From an uncultured Oscillospiraceae bacterium (GTDB taxonomy: Bacteria > Bacillota > Clostridia > Oscillospirales > Acutalibacteraceae), in NCBI GenBank assembly GCA_910587835.1, contig CAJUNQ010000097.1:1-42617 (forward strand): a stretch of 42,617 bases of DNA, given 5' to 3'. This document shows positions 1 to 6,675 of the stretch, piece after piece; the first letter of the stretch is position 1, and every line of letters starts with the position of its first letter. The notes under the pieces were generated by a model, which worked only from the letters and a program-made list of their open reading frames with translations, did not search any database and was not told where the DNA came from. Both the position numbers and the translations under genes were made by a program.

Positions 1-1
1 A

Positions 2-874
2 CGTGGAGAAATATGGAACAACGAAAAGCAAACGGCATTTATTGAATCTCTTTATATGGAGATAATGATTCCACCAATTTATGTTGTTGAGGTCCCGGCG
101 AAAGATATGCTGGAAGAGAACAAGTATGAAGTGGTTGATGGTAAACAGCGGCTAACAGCAATTAGGGAGTTTATCATAGAGAAGCTTCGCTTGAATGAAC
201 GAAATCTGGAATATTATGCAGACATTTTCGGAGGAAGATTGTTTGCGGAAATCCGAGAAATCGACCCAGAAAAAACTTCGCAGATGCTATCTTCTGTATT
301 AGATATTTATGTAATCACTGCCAATTCCCCTGAGTTTACAAAGTATGATATTTTTGCCCGCCTAAATAAAGGAGCTGAAAAACTGAAGGTTAATGAAATT
401 CGCCGTGCAATTTACAGATCAACTATATCTGATAGAATCACTGAGTTTGTGAAAAACCAGCTAGAAACAAATGAAGATGAATACAGAATTGTCTTTTCGG
501 GCAACGACATTAAGCGTTATGAGGATTATGGCCGTTTTTATAGATCGGTTGCTTTTTTCTTGCGTTCAGAAATTGATGAAGGTGTAGTGAGAGGATATAA
601 CTCACGACCTCGTGAAATGATTAACAATGTTTTGCAGGAATGTCAGAAGAATAACGAAATTCTCGCGGAAGAAAAGCTCGTAACAATTTTGGAAAAAACT
701 TTAATAATTAAAAAGGAATTTGCGAACACACCAACCTCAGATTATATTATAGATGCACTAATACCTTTCGCTTTAGATGAAACGTGTGATATTGTGCAAC
801 GGGCGAAAGAAGTGTTATCGGACGCTACAATTTTGACCACACTTAAAAATCACCTGCCACAACGAGCAATGTAA
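2..874 (+). CDS. DUF262 (GmrS/ParB-like) domain protein, 5' end outside window
   Basis: The reading frame is open to the first base of the window, so the start lies upstream and the visible part is the C-terminal ~290 residues. It reads through a W-N-x-E-K-Q segment and an I-P-P-I-Y segment, then VVDGKQRLTA, the DGQQR-type motif of DUF262 proteins, followed by an F-A-R-L-N-K-G segment typical of the same family. DUF262 has a ParB-like nucleotide-binding or nuclease fold. It occurs in the GmrSD restriction enzyme and in many defence loci. The gene is much AT-richer than the DNA after 1.6 kb, which suggests recent acquisition. The next gene, 45 bases downstream on the same strand, carries a HEPN-like motif, and the two probably form one operon. 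The family is well supported; an antiphage role is inference. Confidence 0.8.
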   Translation, partial: RGEIWNNEKQTAFIESLYMEIMIPPIYVVEVPAKDMLEENKYEVVDGKQRLTAIREFIIEKLRLNERNLEYYADIFGGRLFAEIREIDPEKTSQMLSSVLDIYVITANSPEFTKYDIFARLNKGAEKLKVNEIRRAIYRSTISDRITEFVKNQLETNEDEYRIVFSGNDIKRYEDYGRFYRSVAFFLRSEIDEGVVRGYNSRPREMINNVLQECQKNNEILAEEKLVTILEKTLIIKKEFANTPTSDYIIDALIPFALDETCDIVQRAKEVLSDATILTTLKNHLPQRAM

Positions 875-919
875 ACCTCAGGTTGCGTCGTGTACGGCAA
901 ATTATAAGAGGCAGATGAA

Positions 920-1528
920 ATGAGTAGCATAAAAGCGGCGAGCAGAGAAACCATCTCTCTTCAACTAAAATCACTTCTGATTTATGACTTTCTTAGGTCA
1001 TATAATCTATTTGAAAAGTATGTCCGCAATGCGTTTGAGGCCTCTCTTCCTACTCTCTCCACATCGACTATGCAACAAATGTATTTCCTTCTCGGAGGGA
1101 GGATAGGAACATATATTGAATATCAGGGTCCATGTATCAAATTGACTAGTATTTCTTATAAAGACGATGAACAGTTCAAAAATTTCTCTGTTAACCAGAT
1201 AGTTAGACTGTTTAAAGTAAGCCATTGTATCGAGGCATTCGAATTTGAAATTGTCTCTTTGCAACGTCCTCGCACTAGTTATCCATTTATCGATTGTGCA
1301 GTCAAACTCATAAATATGAGGAACAAACTTGCCCATGAACTTGAGGAATTGCACTTTAAAGATTCTGATTTGATAGAGTTACTATCTCTGGACAATATAA
1401 GGAAAGAACCATTTGAATTACTACAAAATTATGATATCGGAAACCTAGATGATTCAACAAAATATATTGCAAGTAACATTATTTATATGCGAAGATTGAT
1501 ACAACATTTGGAAGAAATCATACGCTAA
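920..1528 (+). CDS. Small HEPN-like protein, partner of the DUF262 gene
   Basis: This 202-residue protein is not one I can name. It is mostly helical in character and contains MRNKLAHE, an R-x4-H motif (Arg134 to His139) of the kind that forms the active site of HEPN ribonucleases and also marks non-catalytic HEPN helices. A start at ATG 920 is supported by the purine-rich AAGAGG about 9 bases upstream. It follows the DUF262 gene by 45 bases, is equally AT-rich and has the same orientation. HEPN proteins encoded beside DUF262 proteins are a known pairing in defence islands. A toxin or RNase role is therefore plausible, but the motif is the only direct evidence. It could instead be a non-nucleolytic HEPN-fold protein. 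Confidence 0.6.
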   Translation: MSSIKAASRETISLQLKSLLIYDFLRSYNLFEKYVRNAFEASLPTLSTSTMQQMYFLLGGRIGTYIEYQGPCIKLTSISYKDDEQFKNFSVNQIVRLFKVSHCIEAFEFEIVSLQRPRTSYPFIDCAVKLINMRNKLAHELEELHFKDSDLIELLSLDNIRKEPFELLQNYDIGNLDDSTKYIASNIIYMRRLIQHLEEIIR

Positions 1529-1680
1529 ATTGCTTTATTACATAATCATTTCGCAACAAATTTGAAGTAAATGATTAGCGAGAAAGACAACTGCTGTTAC
1601 TTAGAGATTGTCGCTTTTCCCTTTGTGTTTGTGATACTTTGCGATATGATTTGATAAAACATCCCCAAAGGAGCCACCCC
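1529..1680. other. AT-rich leader before the recombinase gene
   Basis: These ~150 bases separate the cargo pair from the recombinase. The AT-rich composition ends abruptly at about 1670, where GC-rich coding sequence begins. The segment GATACTTTGCGATATGAT near 1633-1650 is a weak candidate for a mother-cell (sigma-E type) promoter, which would be expected for a skin recombinase, but the match is too poor to call. I see no convincing terminator after the HEPN-like gene. Confidence 0.35.
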
Positions 1681-3369
1681 ATGCCCCCCATCGCCATCTA
1701 CTCCCGCAAATCCAAATTCACAGGCAAAGGCGAAAGCATCGGCAACCAAATAGAGCTGTGCCGGGAATACATCCGTCTGCATAACGGCCCCAACGCCGCT
1801 GACGCTGCCCTCATCTTCGAGGACGAAGGCTTCTCCGGCGGCAACCTGAACCGCCCGGCCTTCCAGCAGATGTTGAGCGCCGCCCGCAGCCACGAGTTGA
1901 GTTCCATCGTGGTCTACCGGCTGGACCGTATCAGCCGCAACATCAGCGACTTTTCCACCCTCATTGAGGAGTTGAGCCGCCTGGGCGTGGCCTTCATCTC
2001 CATTCGGGAGCAGTTCGATACCGGCACCCCCATGGGCCGGGCCATGATGTACATCGCCTCGGTGTTCTCCCAGCTGGAGCGGGAGACCATTGCCGAGCGT
2101 ATCCGGGACAATATGCACGAGCTGGCCAAGACCGGCCGCTGGCTGGGGGGCAACACCCCCACCGGCTATTGCTGCGAGAGCGTGCAGGCCGTCACCGTGG
2201 ACGGCAAGACCCGTAAAGCCTGCAAGCTGAAACTCGTGCCAGAAGAGGGGGAGTTGGTGAAGAAAATCTACGCGCTCTATGCCCAGACCAACTCCCTCTC
2301 CAAAACAGAGGCCGAGCTACTGCGCCAGGGTGTCAAGACCAAAACCGGCCGGGATTTCACCCGGTTCTCTATCAAGAGCATTTTGCAGAACCCGGTCTAC
2401 CTCATAGCCGACCAGGATGCCTATCAATTCTTCATTGACCGCAAGGCCGACCTGTTCTCCGCTCAGTCCGACTTCGACGGCACCCACGGTATGCTGGCCT
2501 ACAACCGCACCGACCAGGAGAAGGGACGGGCCACAATCTACCTGCCGGTCGACCAGTGGATTGTCACCGTGGGCCAGCATGAGGGGCTGATACCGGGCCG
2601 CGAGTGGGTGAAGGTGCAGGCGAGCCTGGAGCAGAACCGCTCCAAGTCCTACCGCAAGCCCAGGAGCAACCAGGCCCTCCTTACCGGCCTGCTGTTCTGC
2701 TCCTGCGGCAGCCGGATGTACCCCAAGACCTCCAAGCGGCTGGGTGCGGACGGTCAGCCCCTTTACACCTACATCTGCAAGCGCAAGGAGCACAGCCAGG
2801 GGAGCCAGTGTGCCCAGAAAAACCTCAGCGGCAACCGGCTTGACGCCGCTGTTATTGAGGAAATCAAGGGGCTTGCTGAGGACAAAGCGGCATTTCTCAG
2901 CCAGCTTGAAAAAAGCAAGAGCTTCTACTCCGGCGATCGCACCGGCTATGATGAACAGTTAGCCGGTCTACGCAAGGAGTGTGCCGACGTTGAAAGCAAG
3001 CTCACCGCCCTGGTGGATTCCCTTGTCGAGCTGGACAGCGCCGCCGCCAAGAATCAGGTGGCAAAACGCATTGATGAGCTGACCGCACAGAAAGAAACCC
3101 TCCAAGCCCGAATCACCGAGCTGGAGGGCCTGACCGCCCAGCACTCCCTCAGCGGCGAGGAATTTGACCTGATAGCCCAGCTCCTCTCTGTGTTCCGCAC
3201 CACCATCGATTTACTATCTGTAGAGGAAAAGCGCGCCGCCATCCGCACCATCGTGCAGAAGGTGGTCTGGGACGGTAATTTGGCCCATGTGGTGCTGTTC
3301 GGCGCGGAAGGGGACGTGGACTATACAACTGTCCCAGATTTGATTCTCTCATGTGAGGGTAGCAAATGA
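1681..3369 (+). CDS. spoIVCA: Large serine recombinase, SpoIVCA-like (skin element excisionase)
   Basis: This 562-residue site-specific recombinase starts at ATG 1681, chosen because AAAGGAG at 1667-1673 sits 7 bases upstream; an in-frame extension upstream has no such site. The N-terminal resolvase domain begins IAIYSRKS, with the catalytic serine expected at Ser11, and continues with YRLDRISRN and QLERETIAERI. A recombinase domain follows (GGNTPTGY). A zinc ribbon has Cys340, Cys342, Cys366 and Cys377. A long coiled coil follows at about residues 420-490. The gene ends inside the sequence where the sigma-K fragment begins, and its TGA stop is part of an AATGA pentamer. In Bacillus and some Clostridia the enzyme in this position excises skin from sigK. 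The recombinase family is certain; the SpoIVCA role rests on the sigK junction. Confidence 0.85.
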   Translation: MPPIAIYSRKSKFTGKGESIGNQIELCREYIRLHNGPNAADAALIFEDEGFSGGNLNRPAFQQMLSAARSHELSSIVVYRLDRISRNISDFSTLIEELSRLGVAFISIREQFDTGTPMGRAMMYIASVFSQLERETIAERIRDNMHELAKTGRWLGGNTPTGYCCESVQAVTVDGKTRKACKLKLVPEEGELVKKIYALYAQTNSLSKTEAELLRQGVKTKTGRDFTRFSIKSILQNPVYLIADQDAYQFFIDRKADLFSAQSDFDGTHGMLAYNRTDQEKGRATIYLPVDQWIVTVGQHEGLIPGREWVKVQASLEQNRSKSYRKPRSNQALLTGLLFCSCGSRMYPKTSKRLGADGQPLYTYICKRKEHSQGSQCAQKNLSGNRLDAAVIEEIKGLAEDKAAFLSQLEKSKSFYSGDRTGYDEQLAGLRKECADVESKLTALVDSLVELDSAAAKNQVAKRIDELTAQKETLQARITELEGLTAQHSLSGEEFDLIAQLLSVFRTTIDLLSVEEKRAAIRTIVQKVVWDGNLAHVVLFGAEGDVDYTTVPDLILSCEGSK

Positions 3370-3727
3370 AATCCTCATGTTCTTCCGTGCTGGGAAAAAG
3401 TCGGCCCAGGATGTGTCTATCAACGAGCCCATTGACACGGACAAGGACGGCAACGCTCTGACCCTGATGGACACCATGGCTGTGGACGACACGGTGATCG
3501 ATGACATTGACGTGCGCATGAAAAGCGAGAAACTGTACGACTACCTCCCCGCCCTGGAGCCCCGGGAGCGCAGCGTCATTTGTATGCGCTACGGCCTGGG
3601 GGGGCGCAAGCCCCTGGCCCAGCGGGAGGTGGCCCAGCGGCTGGGCATCTCCCGGTCCTATATCTCCCGCATTGAGAAAAAGGCCCTGGAAAAGCTGCGG
3701 GCCCGGTTTCAGGAACCGCCGGAATAG
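3353..3727 (+). CDS. sigK: C-terminal half of sporulation sigma factor sigma-K (SpoIIIC-like segment)
   Basis: This segment holds only the end of region 3 and region 4 of a sigma factor. It starts at a chance GTG and reads V-A-N-E-I-L-M; the frame is closed by a stop at 3341, so no N-terminal half is present. The sequence fits sigma-K better than sigma-E: DVSINEPI, then D-K-D-G-N, and the HTH segment ISRSYISRIEKKAL (sigma-K has ISRSYVSRIEKRAL, from memory). In Bacillus subtilis the same split occurs at the Asn-Glu codons of this NEIL motif, where skin is inserted. Promoter-recognition regions 2.1-2.4 must be encoded elsewhere and joined by excision. The gene ends at TAG 3725-3727, directly before a strong terminator. 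It overlaps the recombinase gene by 17 bases. Confidence 0.85.
   Translation: MRVANEILMFFRAGKKSAQDVSINEPIDTDKDGNALTLMDTMAVDDTVIDDIDVRMKSEKLYDYLPALEPRERSVICMRYGLGGRKPLAQREVAQRLGISRSYISRIEKKALEKLRARFQEPPE
3365..3369 (+). other. Putative recombination core (AATGA) at the right end of a skin-like element
   Basis: The pentamer AATGA lies in the Asn-Glu codons of the sigma-K NEIL motif and includes the recombinase stop codon TGA (3367-3369). From memory, the B. subtilis skin crossover occurs in a 5-base AATGA repeat at the same codons. A pentamer alone is weak evidence. Position, reading frame and the adjacent recombinase make this the best estimate of the element boundary. The matching left site is not in the window. 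Confidence 0.55.
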
Positions 3728-3780
3728 AGAGACAGCAAAAAGGACACAGGCCATGGGCTTGTGTTTTTTTGCTGTCTCTC
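3727..3780 (+). terminator. Strong intrinsic terminator after sigK segment
   Basis: A perfect 10-base stem pairs GAGAGACAGC (3727-3736) with GCTGTCTCTC (3771-3780). It is extended by A-run/T-run pairing and an inner ACACA/TGTGT stem. It starts at the last base of the sigK stop codon. Confidence 0.85.
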
Positions 3781-3817
3781 TTTACTTTGCCAATTTTTTG
3801 TGATAAGATAGTCGCAT

Positions 3818-3984
3818 ACCACACAACCCAAAACTGCTACCAGATGCGTGCATTCTTACCAACTCAGGTAAAAATGCAGGCTCTGCCTTTGTGCACGCAT
3901 TTGGAAAGCATAAAGGGGTTGTGTGGTAGCAGCGGGAGCCATGCGTTTTTCGTGCGCGGCTTTCGGCTGCGCACTTTTTGTTTT
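3818..3984 (+). ncRNA. Candidate structured RNA of unknown family
   Basis: No reading frame explains this stretch, but it is dense in complementary segments. ACCACACAACCC (3818-3829) pairs perfectly with GGGTTGTGTGGT (3916-3927). Inside it, ATGCGTGCA (3844-3852) pairs with TGCACGCAT (3892-3900), and a small TTACC/GGTAA hairpin sits in the middle. CTGCTACC (3834-3841) can also pair with GGTAGCAG (3925-3932), which overlaps the outer stem by three bases and would give a pseudoknot or a switch. The stretch ends in an intrinsic terminator. I do not see the conserved cores of SRP RNA, tmRNA, RNase P or the common riboswitches. It could be a 6S-like or novel sRNA. No clear promoter is visible upstream. 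Confidence 0.5.
3952..3984 (+). terminator. Intrinsic terminator of the structured RNA
   Basis: GTGCGC (3952-3957) pairs with GCGCAC (3969-3974). Three more base pairs close on a TTTCG loop, and TTTTTGTTTT follows. Confidence 0.75.
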
Positions 3985-4127
3985 AAGGAGATGGTGCGCC
4001 CGGAATGGTAATGGCAGCTTGATGGGAATGAAACGATGGGACAAGGGAAGGCCTTTTCATAAAAAAATACCATGACAGCCTTCCTGGATTTCCGGCTTTT
4101 TTGCAGGTTGGAAATCCTGTCGAATAC

Positions 4128-4156
4128 TTGATTATCAGAAAGAAACATGGTATAAT
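4128..4156 (+). promoter_or_regulatory. Sigma-A type promoter for the SLH/transglutaminase-like gene
   Basis: TTGATT (4128-4133) and a perfect TATAAT (4151-4156) are separated by 17 bases. The start codon follows at 4213. An inverted repeat GGATTTCC/GGAAATCC (4086-4093 and 4110-4117) lies just upstream and might be an operator or the end of another transcript. Confidence 0.7.
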
Positions 4157-4212
4157 TCTGTGTTAGAACGCCTGCTTTTAACAACTAATAGGGAAAAGGA
4201 TCGTGAGTATAC

Positions 4213-5886
4213 ATGAAAAAGATAATTGCCGTTCTGCTGGCAGTGTTTATTCTGGCAGCGGGCCTTTGGGTGCCTGCCGCAGCTTCTGACGAAGAAATCA
4301 GCCCTATGCTCGGAGACGCTCCCACCAGCGCAGAGGAGGACGCCGCCCCCGCGCCGGAGGAGAGTCCTGCTCCCGAGGAGAGCCCCGCGCCTGAAGAGAC
4401 CCCTGTGCCGGAGGAGACCCCTGCGCCGGAGGAGACCCCTGCGCCGGAGGAGACCCCTGCGCCGGAGGAGACCCCCGCCCCCGATGGGTCTCCGGCTCCG
4501 GAGGAGAGCCCTGCGCCCGACGGGTCCCCCGAACCTAATGAGTCTCCCGAGCCGGACGGGTCTCCTGACCCCGATGAGTCTCCTGCGCCGGAGGAGACGC
4601 CTGACCCCAACGGGTCTCCCGAGCCGGACGACACCCCGGAGCCCAGTCCCACCCCTGGCCCCACCCTGACCACAGAGCACCGCCCCTACTTCACCGGAAA
4701 CCAGGACCAGGTCTTCCCCAACAAGAGCATGACCCGGGCTGAGGCTGCGGTGGTGCTGTACTCTCTGCTGGACACTGTGCCTGAGGGCGACGAGGTGAGC
4801 TTTCCGGATGTAAAGGAGAACTCCTGGTATGGAAAGCCGGCTCTGACCCTGGCCGGGCTGGGAGTGTTCAATGGTAATGACAAGGGGTACTTTCTGCCAA
4901 ACCACACCATCACCCGCCGGGAGTTTGTGGTGGTGCTCTCCCATTTCTTCCCCGGGGAGGCAGAGGGCGCGCCTGAGGTGAGCTTCCCTGATGTGACAGA
5001 CAGCATGTGGGGCAGCAAGGCCATTTACGCCGCTGCGGCCAAGGGCTGGGTCACTGGCTGCGACGACGGGAATTTTCAACCGGACCGGGGCGTTACCCGG
5101 TCTGAGGCGGCGGTGATGCTCAACAACGCTTTGGGCCGCAAGCCCGACCGGGCCAAGCTGCAGGCTGGGGGCGACCCACTGGTGTTCCTGGACCTGGCCT
5201 CTACGCACTGGGCCTATGCCCACATTATGGAGGCCTCGCTGGAGCACACCCACACAGACGATGGAGAGAAGTGGGCCTCCTACCAGGTCCCTGCTGCGGC
5301 CCACAAAAAGGGAGGCCACCTGATTGGCGGCGAGCTGTACTATGTGGACGAAAACGGCCATTGGGCCAAAAATACCACCATCGGTGTGCTGCGGTTTGAC
5401 GCAAATGGCCGCTACACCACTGGCAACGCGGAGCTGGACCGCATGCTCACTGCCTTTGTGAAGGCCAACACCAAGGAGGGCGACACCAACCTGAACAACT
5501 ACCGTCGCCTGCACAACCTGATTTCTACCTGGCCCTACCGGGCGGGCAGCTACCTGGGCAAGGGCTCTGAGGACGGCCAGACCGGCTGGGAGGCCACCAT
5601 GGCCCTGGATATGCTGAAAAACCGTAAGGGCAACTGCTACCGCTACGCGGGGCTGGGCACCATACTGGCCCGCAAGCTGGGCTTTCAGGCCACGGGTATT
5701 TCCGGCAAGGTGAATATTGGCTACGGCTTTGTTCTTCACGGCTGGGTGGAGATTGTGGAAAACGGCCAGACCTATATCTGCGACCCCCAGCAGCAGTACC
5801 GCTTCCCCAACAGCAAGCTGTTTATGAAGAAATACAGTGAGCTGACCGGCCGGAAGTATTCGGTAAAAAATGTCGTGAAAAAGTAA
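4213..5886 (+). CDS. Secreted SLH-domain protein with transglutaminase-like C-terminal domain
   Basis: This 557-residue exported protein has four parts. Residues 1-25 form a signal peptide ending near Ala-Ala-Ala-Ser. Residues ~35-155 are a Pro/Glu/Thr/Ser tract of short APEETP-like repeats, likely a wall-spanning linker. Residues ~165-315 contain S-layer homology repeats (MTRAEAAVVLY, ITRREFVVVL, VTRSEAAVMLN, each following or preceding an FPDV motif), which bind secondary wall polymers. Residues ~410-557 are transglutaminase-like: Cys475 in GNCYRYAGL, His509 in LHGWVEI and Asp524 in ICDPQQ form the expected Cys-His-Asp triad. Between these, residues ~370-400 resemble wall-binding YYVDENG repeats. 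Start ATG 4213 is preceded by AAAAGGAT. It stands alone behind its own promoter. It may be a surface protease or amidase; its substrate cannot be predicted. Confidence 0.85.
   Translation: MKKIIAVLLAVFILAAGLWVPAAASDEEISPMLGDAPTSAEEDAAPAPEESPAPEESPAPEETPVPEETPAPEETPAPEETPAPEETPAPDGSPAPEESPAPDGSPEPNESPEPDGSPDPDESPAPEETPDPNGSPEPDDTPEPSPTPGPTLTTEHRPYFTGNQDQVFPNKSMTRAEAAVVLYSLLDTVPEGDEVSFPDVKENSWYGKPALTLAGLGVFNGNDKGYFLPNHTITRREFVVVLSHFFPGEAEGAPEVSFPDVTDSMWGSKAIYAAAAKGWVTGCDDGNFQPDRGVTRSEAAVMLNNALGRKPDRAKLQAGGDPLVFLDLASTHWAYAHIMEASLEHTHTDDGEKWASYQVPAAAHKKGGHLIGGELYYVDENGHWAKNTTIGVLRFDANGRYTTGNAELDRMLTAFVKANTKEGDTNLNNYRRLHNLISTWPYRAGSYLGKGSEDGQTGWEATMALDMLKNRKGNCYRYAGLGTILARKLGFQATGISGKVNIGYGFVLHGWVEIVENGQTYICDPQQQYRFPNSKLFMKKYSELTGRKYSVKNVVKK
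4370..4660 (+). repeat. Tandem Pro-Glu-Thr codon repeats inside the SLH gene
   Basis: Near-identical 18-base units of the form GCGCCGGAGGAGACCCCT occur in tandem, most regular at about 4405-4480, then degrade into Pro-Asp-Gly-Ser and Pro-Glu variants to ~4650. Such arrays change copy number by slippage, so linker length probably varies between strains. Confidence 0.8.
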
Positions 5887-5946
5887 ATCTTCTACCCAAA
5901 GGGTTTTGTGTGCGGATTTTCGAGCAAATTCAGCCAAGAGCAAAGC

Positions 5947-5997
5947 GGGAAGACGCAGGCAGCCAGACCGGTCACGGTTTTGCCGAGGCGTCTTCCC
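5947..5997. repeat. Long inverted repeat between the SLH and lipoprotein genes
   Basis: GGGAAGACGC (5947-5956) and GCGTCTTCCC (5988-5997) are perfect inverted copies around a 31-base loop. There is no T-tract directly after it, so termination is possible but unproven. The rest of 5887-6105 contains no reading frame or promoter I can support. Confidence 0.6.
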
Positions 5998-6105
5998 AGC
6001 AAGCTCCGGGGCTGGGTTTGCCGGAAGGCCGCGCACATGATCCTTTTTTATATATAGATCCCTGACTGAAAAAATCAAGAAGCTCTGGAAAGGAAACCCT
6101 GCGTT

Positions 6106-6672
6106 ATGAAAAAAATCCTGCTCGCTCTCTGCGCCCTGCTGGCCTTTGTTCTGCTCCTTAGTCTCTCTGCCTGCGGCGGAGACGGGGACTCCTCTGCCGA
6201 GGCCAGCCCTTCGCCCTCCGCCGCGCCCAGCGCCACCCCCAAGGCCTCTGCTACGCCCAAGGCGTCTCAAAGGCCCAAGGCCACGGCAACCCCCAAGCCC
6301 ACCCCCACTCCTGAGCCCACAGAGGCCCCCACGGAGGCTCCCACCCCCACCCCCGAGCCGGTGGAGCAGGAGCCGGTGGACAATGACCCGCCCCCCAGCG
6401 ACGACGGCGGCGATGTGTGGGTAGAGCCCTCGGGCAACGACGACCCTCCCCCGGCCCCGGACCCCGAGCCTGACCCGGAGCCCGCTGCCAATCCCGCCGA
6501 CTATATTGGCAGCAGTGTAGACGCCCTGTACGCCGTGTTCGGCTACCCTGGCAGCAGCGACTACGGCCCCAGCTGCATTGGCCCGGGCGAGGACGGCCAG
6601 CTGTACTATAGCGGCTTTACCGTTTACACCTACCGGGAGAACGGTGTGGAGACCGTGAAGGACGTGGGATAA
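6106..6672 (+). CDS. Pro/Thr-rich lipoprotein
   Basis: This 188-residue protein starts with a lipoprotein signal peptide whose lipobox LSAC places the lipidated cysteine near residue 23. It continues with a disordered linker rich in Pro, Thr, Ser and Glu to about residue 130. A small C-terminal domain of ~55 residues includes YIGSSVDALYAVFGYPGSS and YYSGFTVYTYRENGVE. It would be anchored outside the membrane. The ATG of the following MBOAT gene lies only 3 bases after its stop, so the two are surely co-transcribed. A role with the O-acyltransferase pair is inferred from that spacing. I do not recognise the C-terminal domain with certainty. RBS GGAAAGGAAA lies upstream of ATG 6106. Confidence 0.8.
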   Translation: MKKILLALCALLAFVLLLSLSACGGDGDSSAEASPSPSAAPSATPKASATPKASQRPKATATPKPTPTPEPTEAPTEAPTPTPEPVEQEPVDNDPPPSDDGGDVWVEPSGNDDPPPAPDPEPDPEPAANPADYIGSSVDALYAVFGYPGSSDYGPSCIGPGEDGQLYYSGFTVYTYRENGVETVKDVG

Positions 6673-6675
6673 GGT

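Noticed and set aside
1639..1680. N-terminal extension of the recombinase
   Set aside because: No RBS upstream, while a good AAAGGAG serves ATG 1681, and the extension precedes the normal resolvase start.
3353..3727. Complete small transcription factor starting at GTG 3353
   Set aside because: It matches sigma-K exactly from mid-protein, has no RBS of its own and joins a recombinase gene; it is a gene segment.
3818..3984. SRP RNA, tmRNA, RNase P RNA or a common riboswitch
   Set aside because: The conserved cores of these families are absent; the structure is kept as unassigned.
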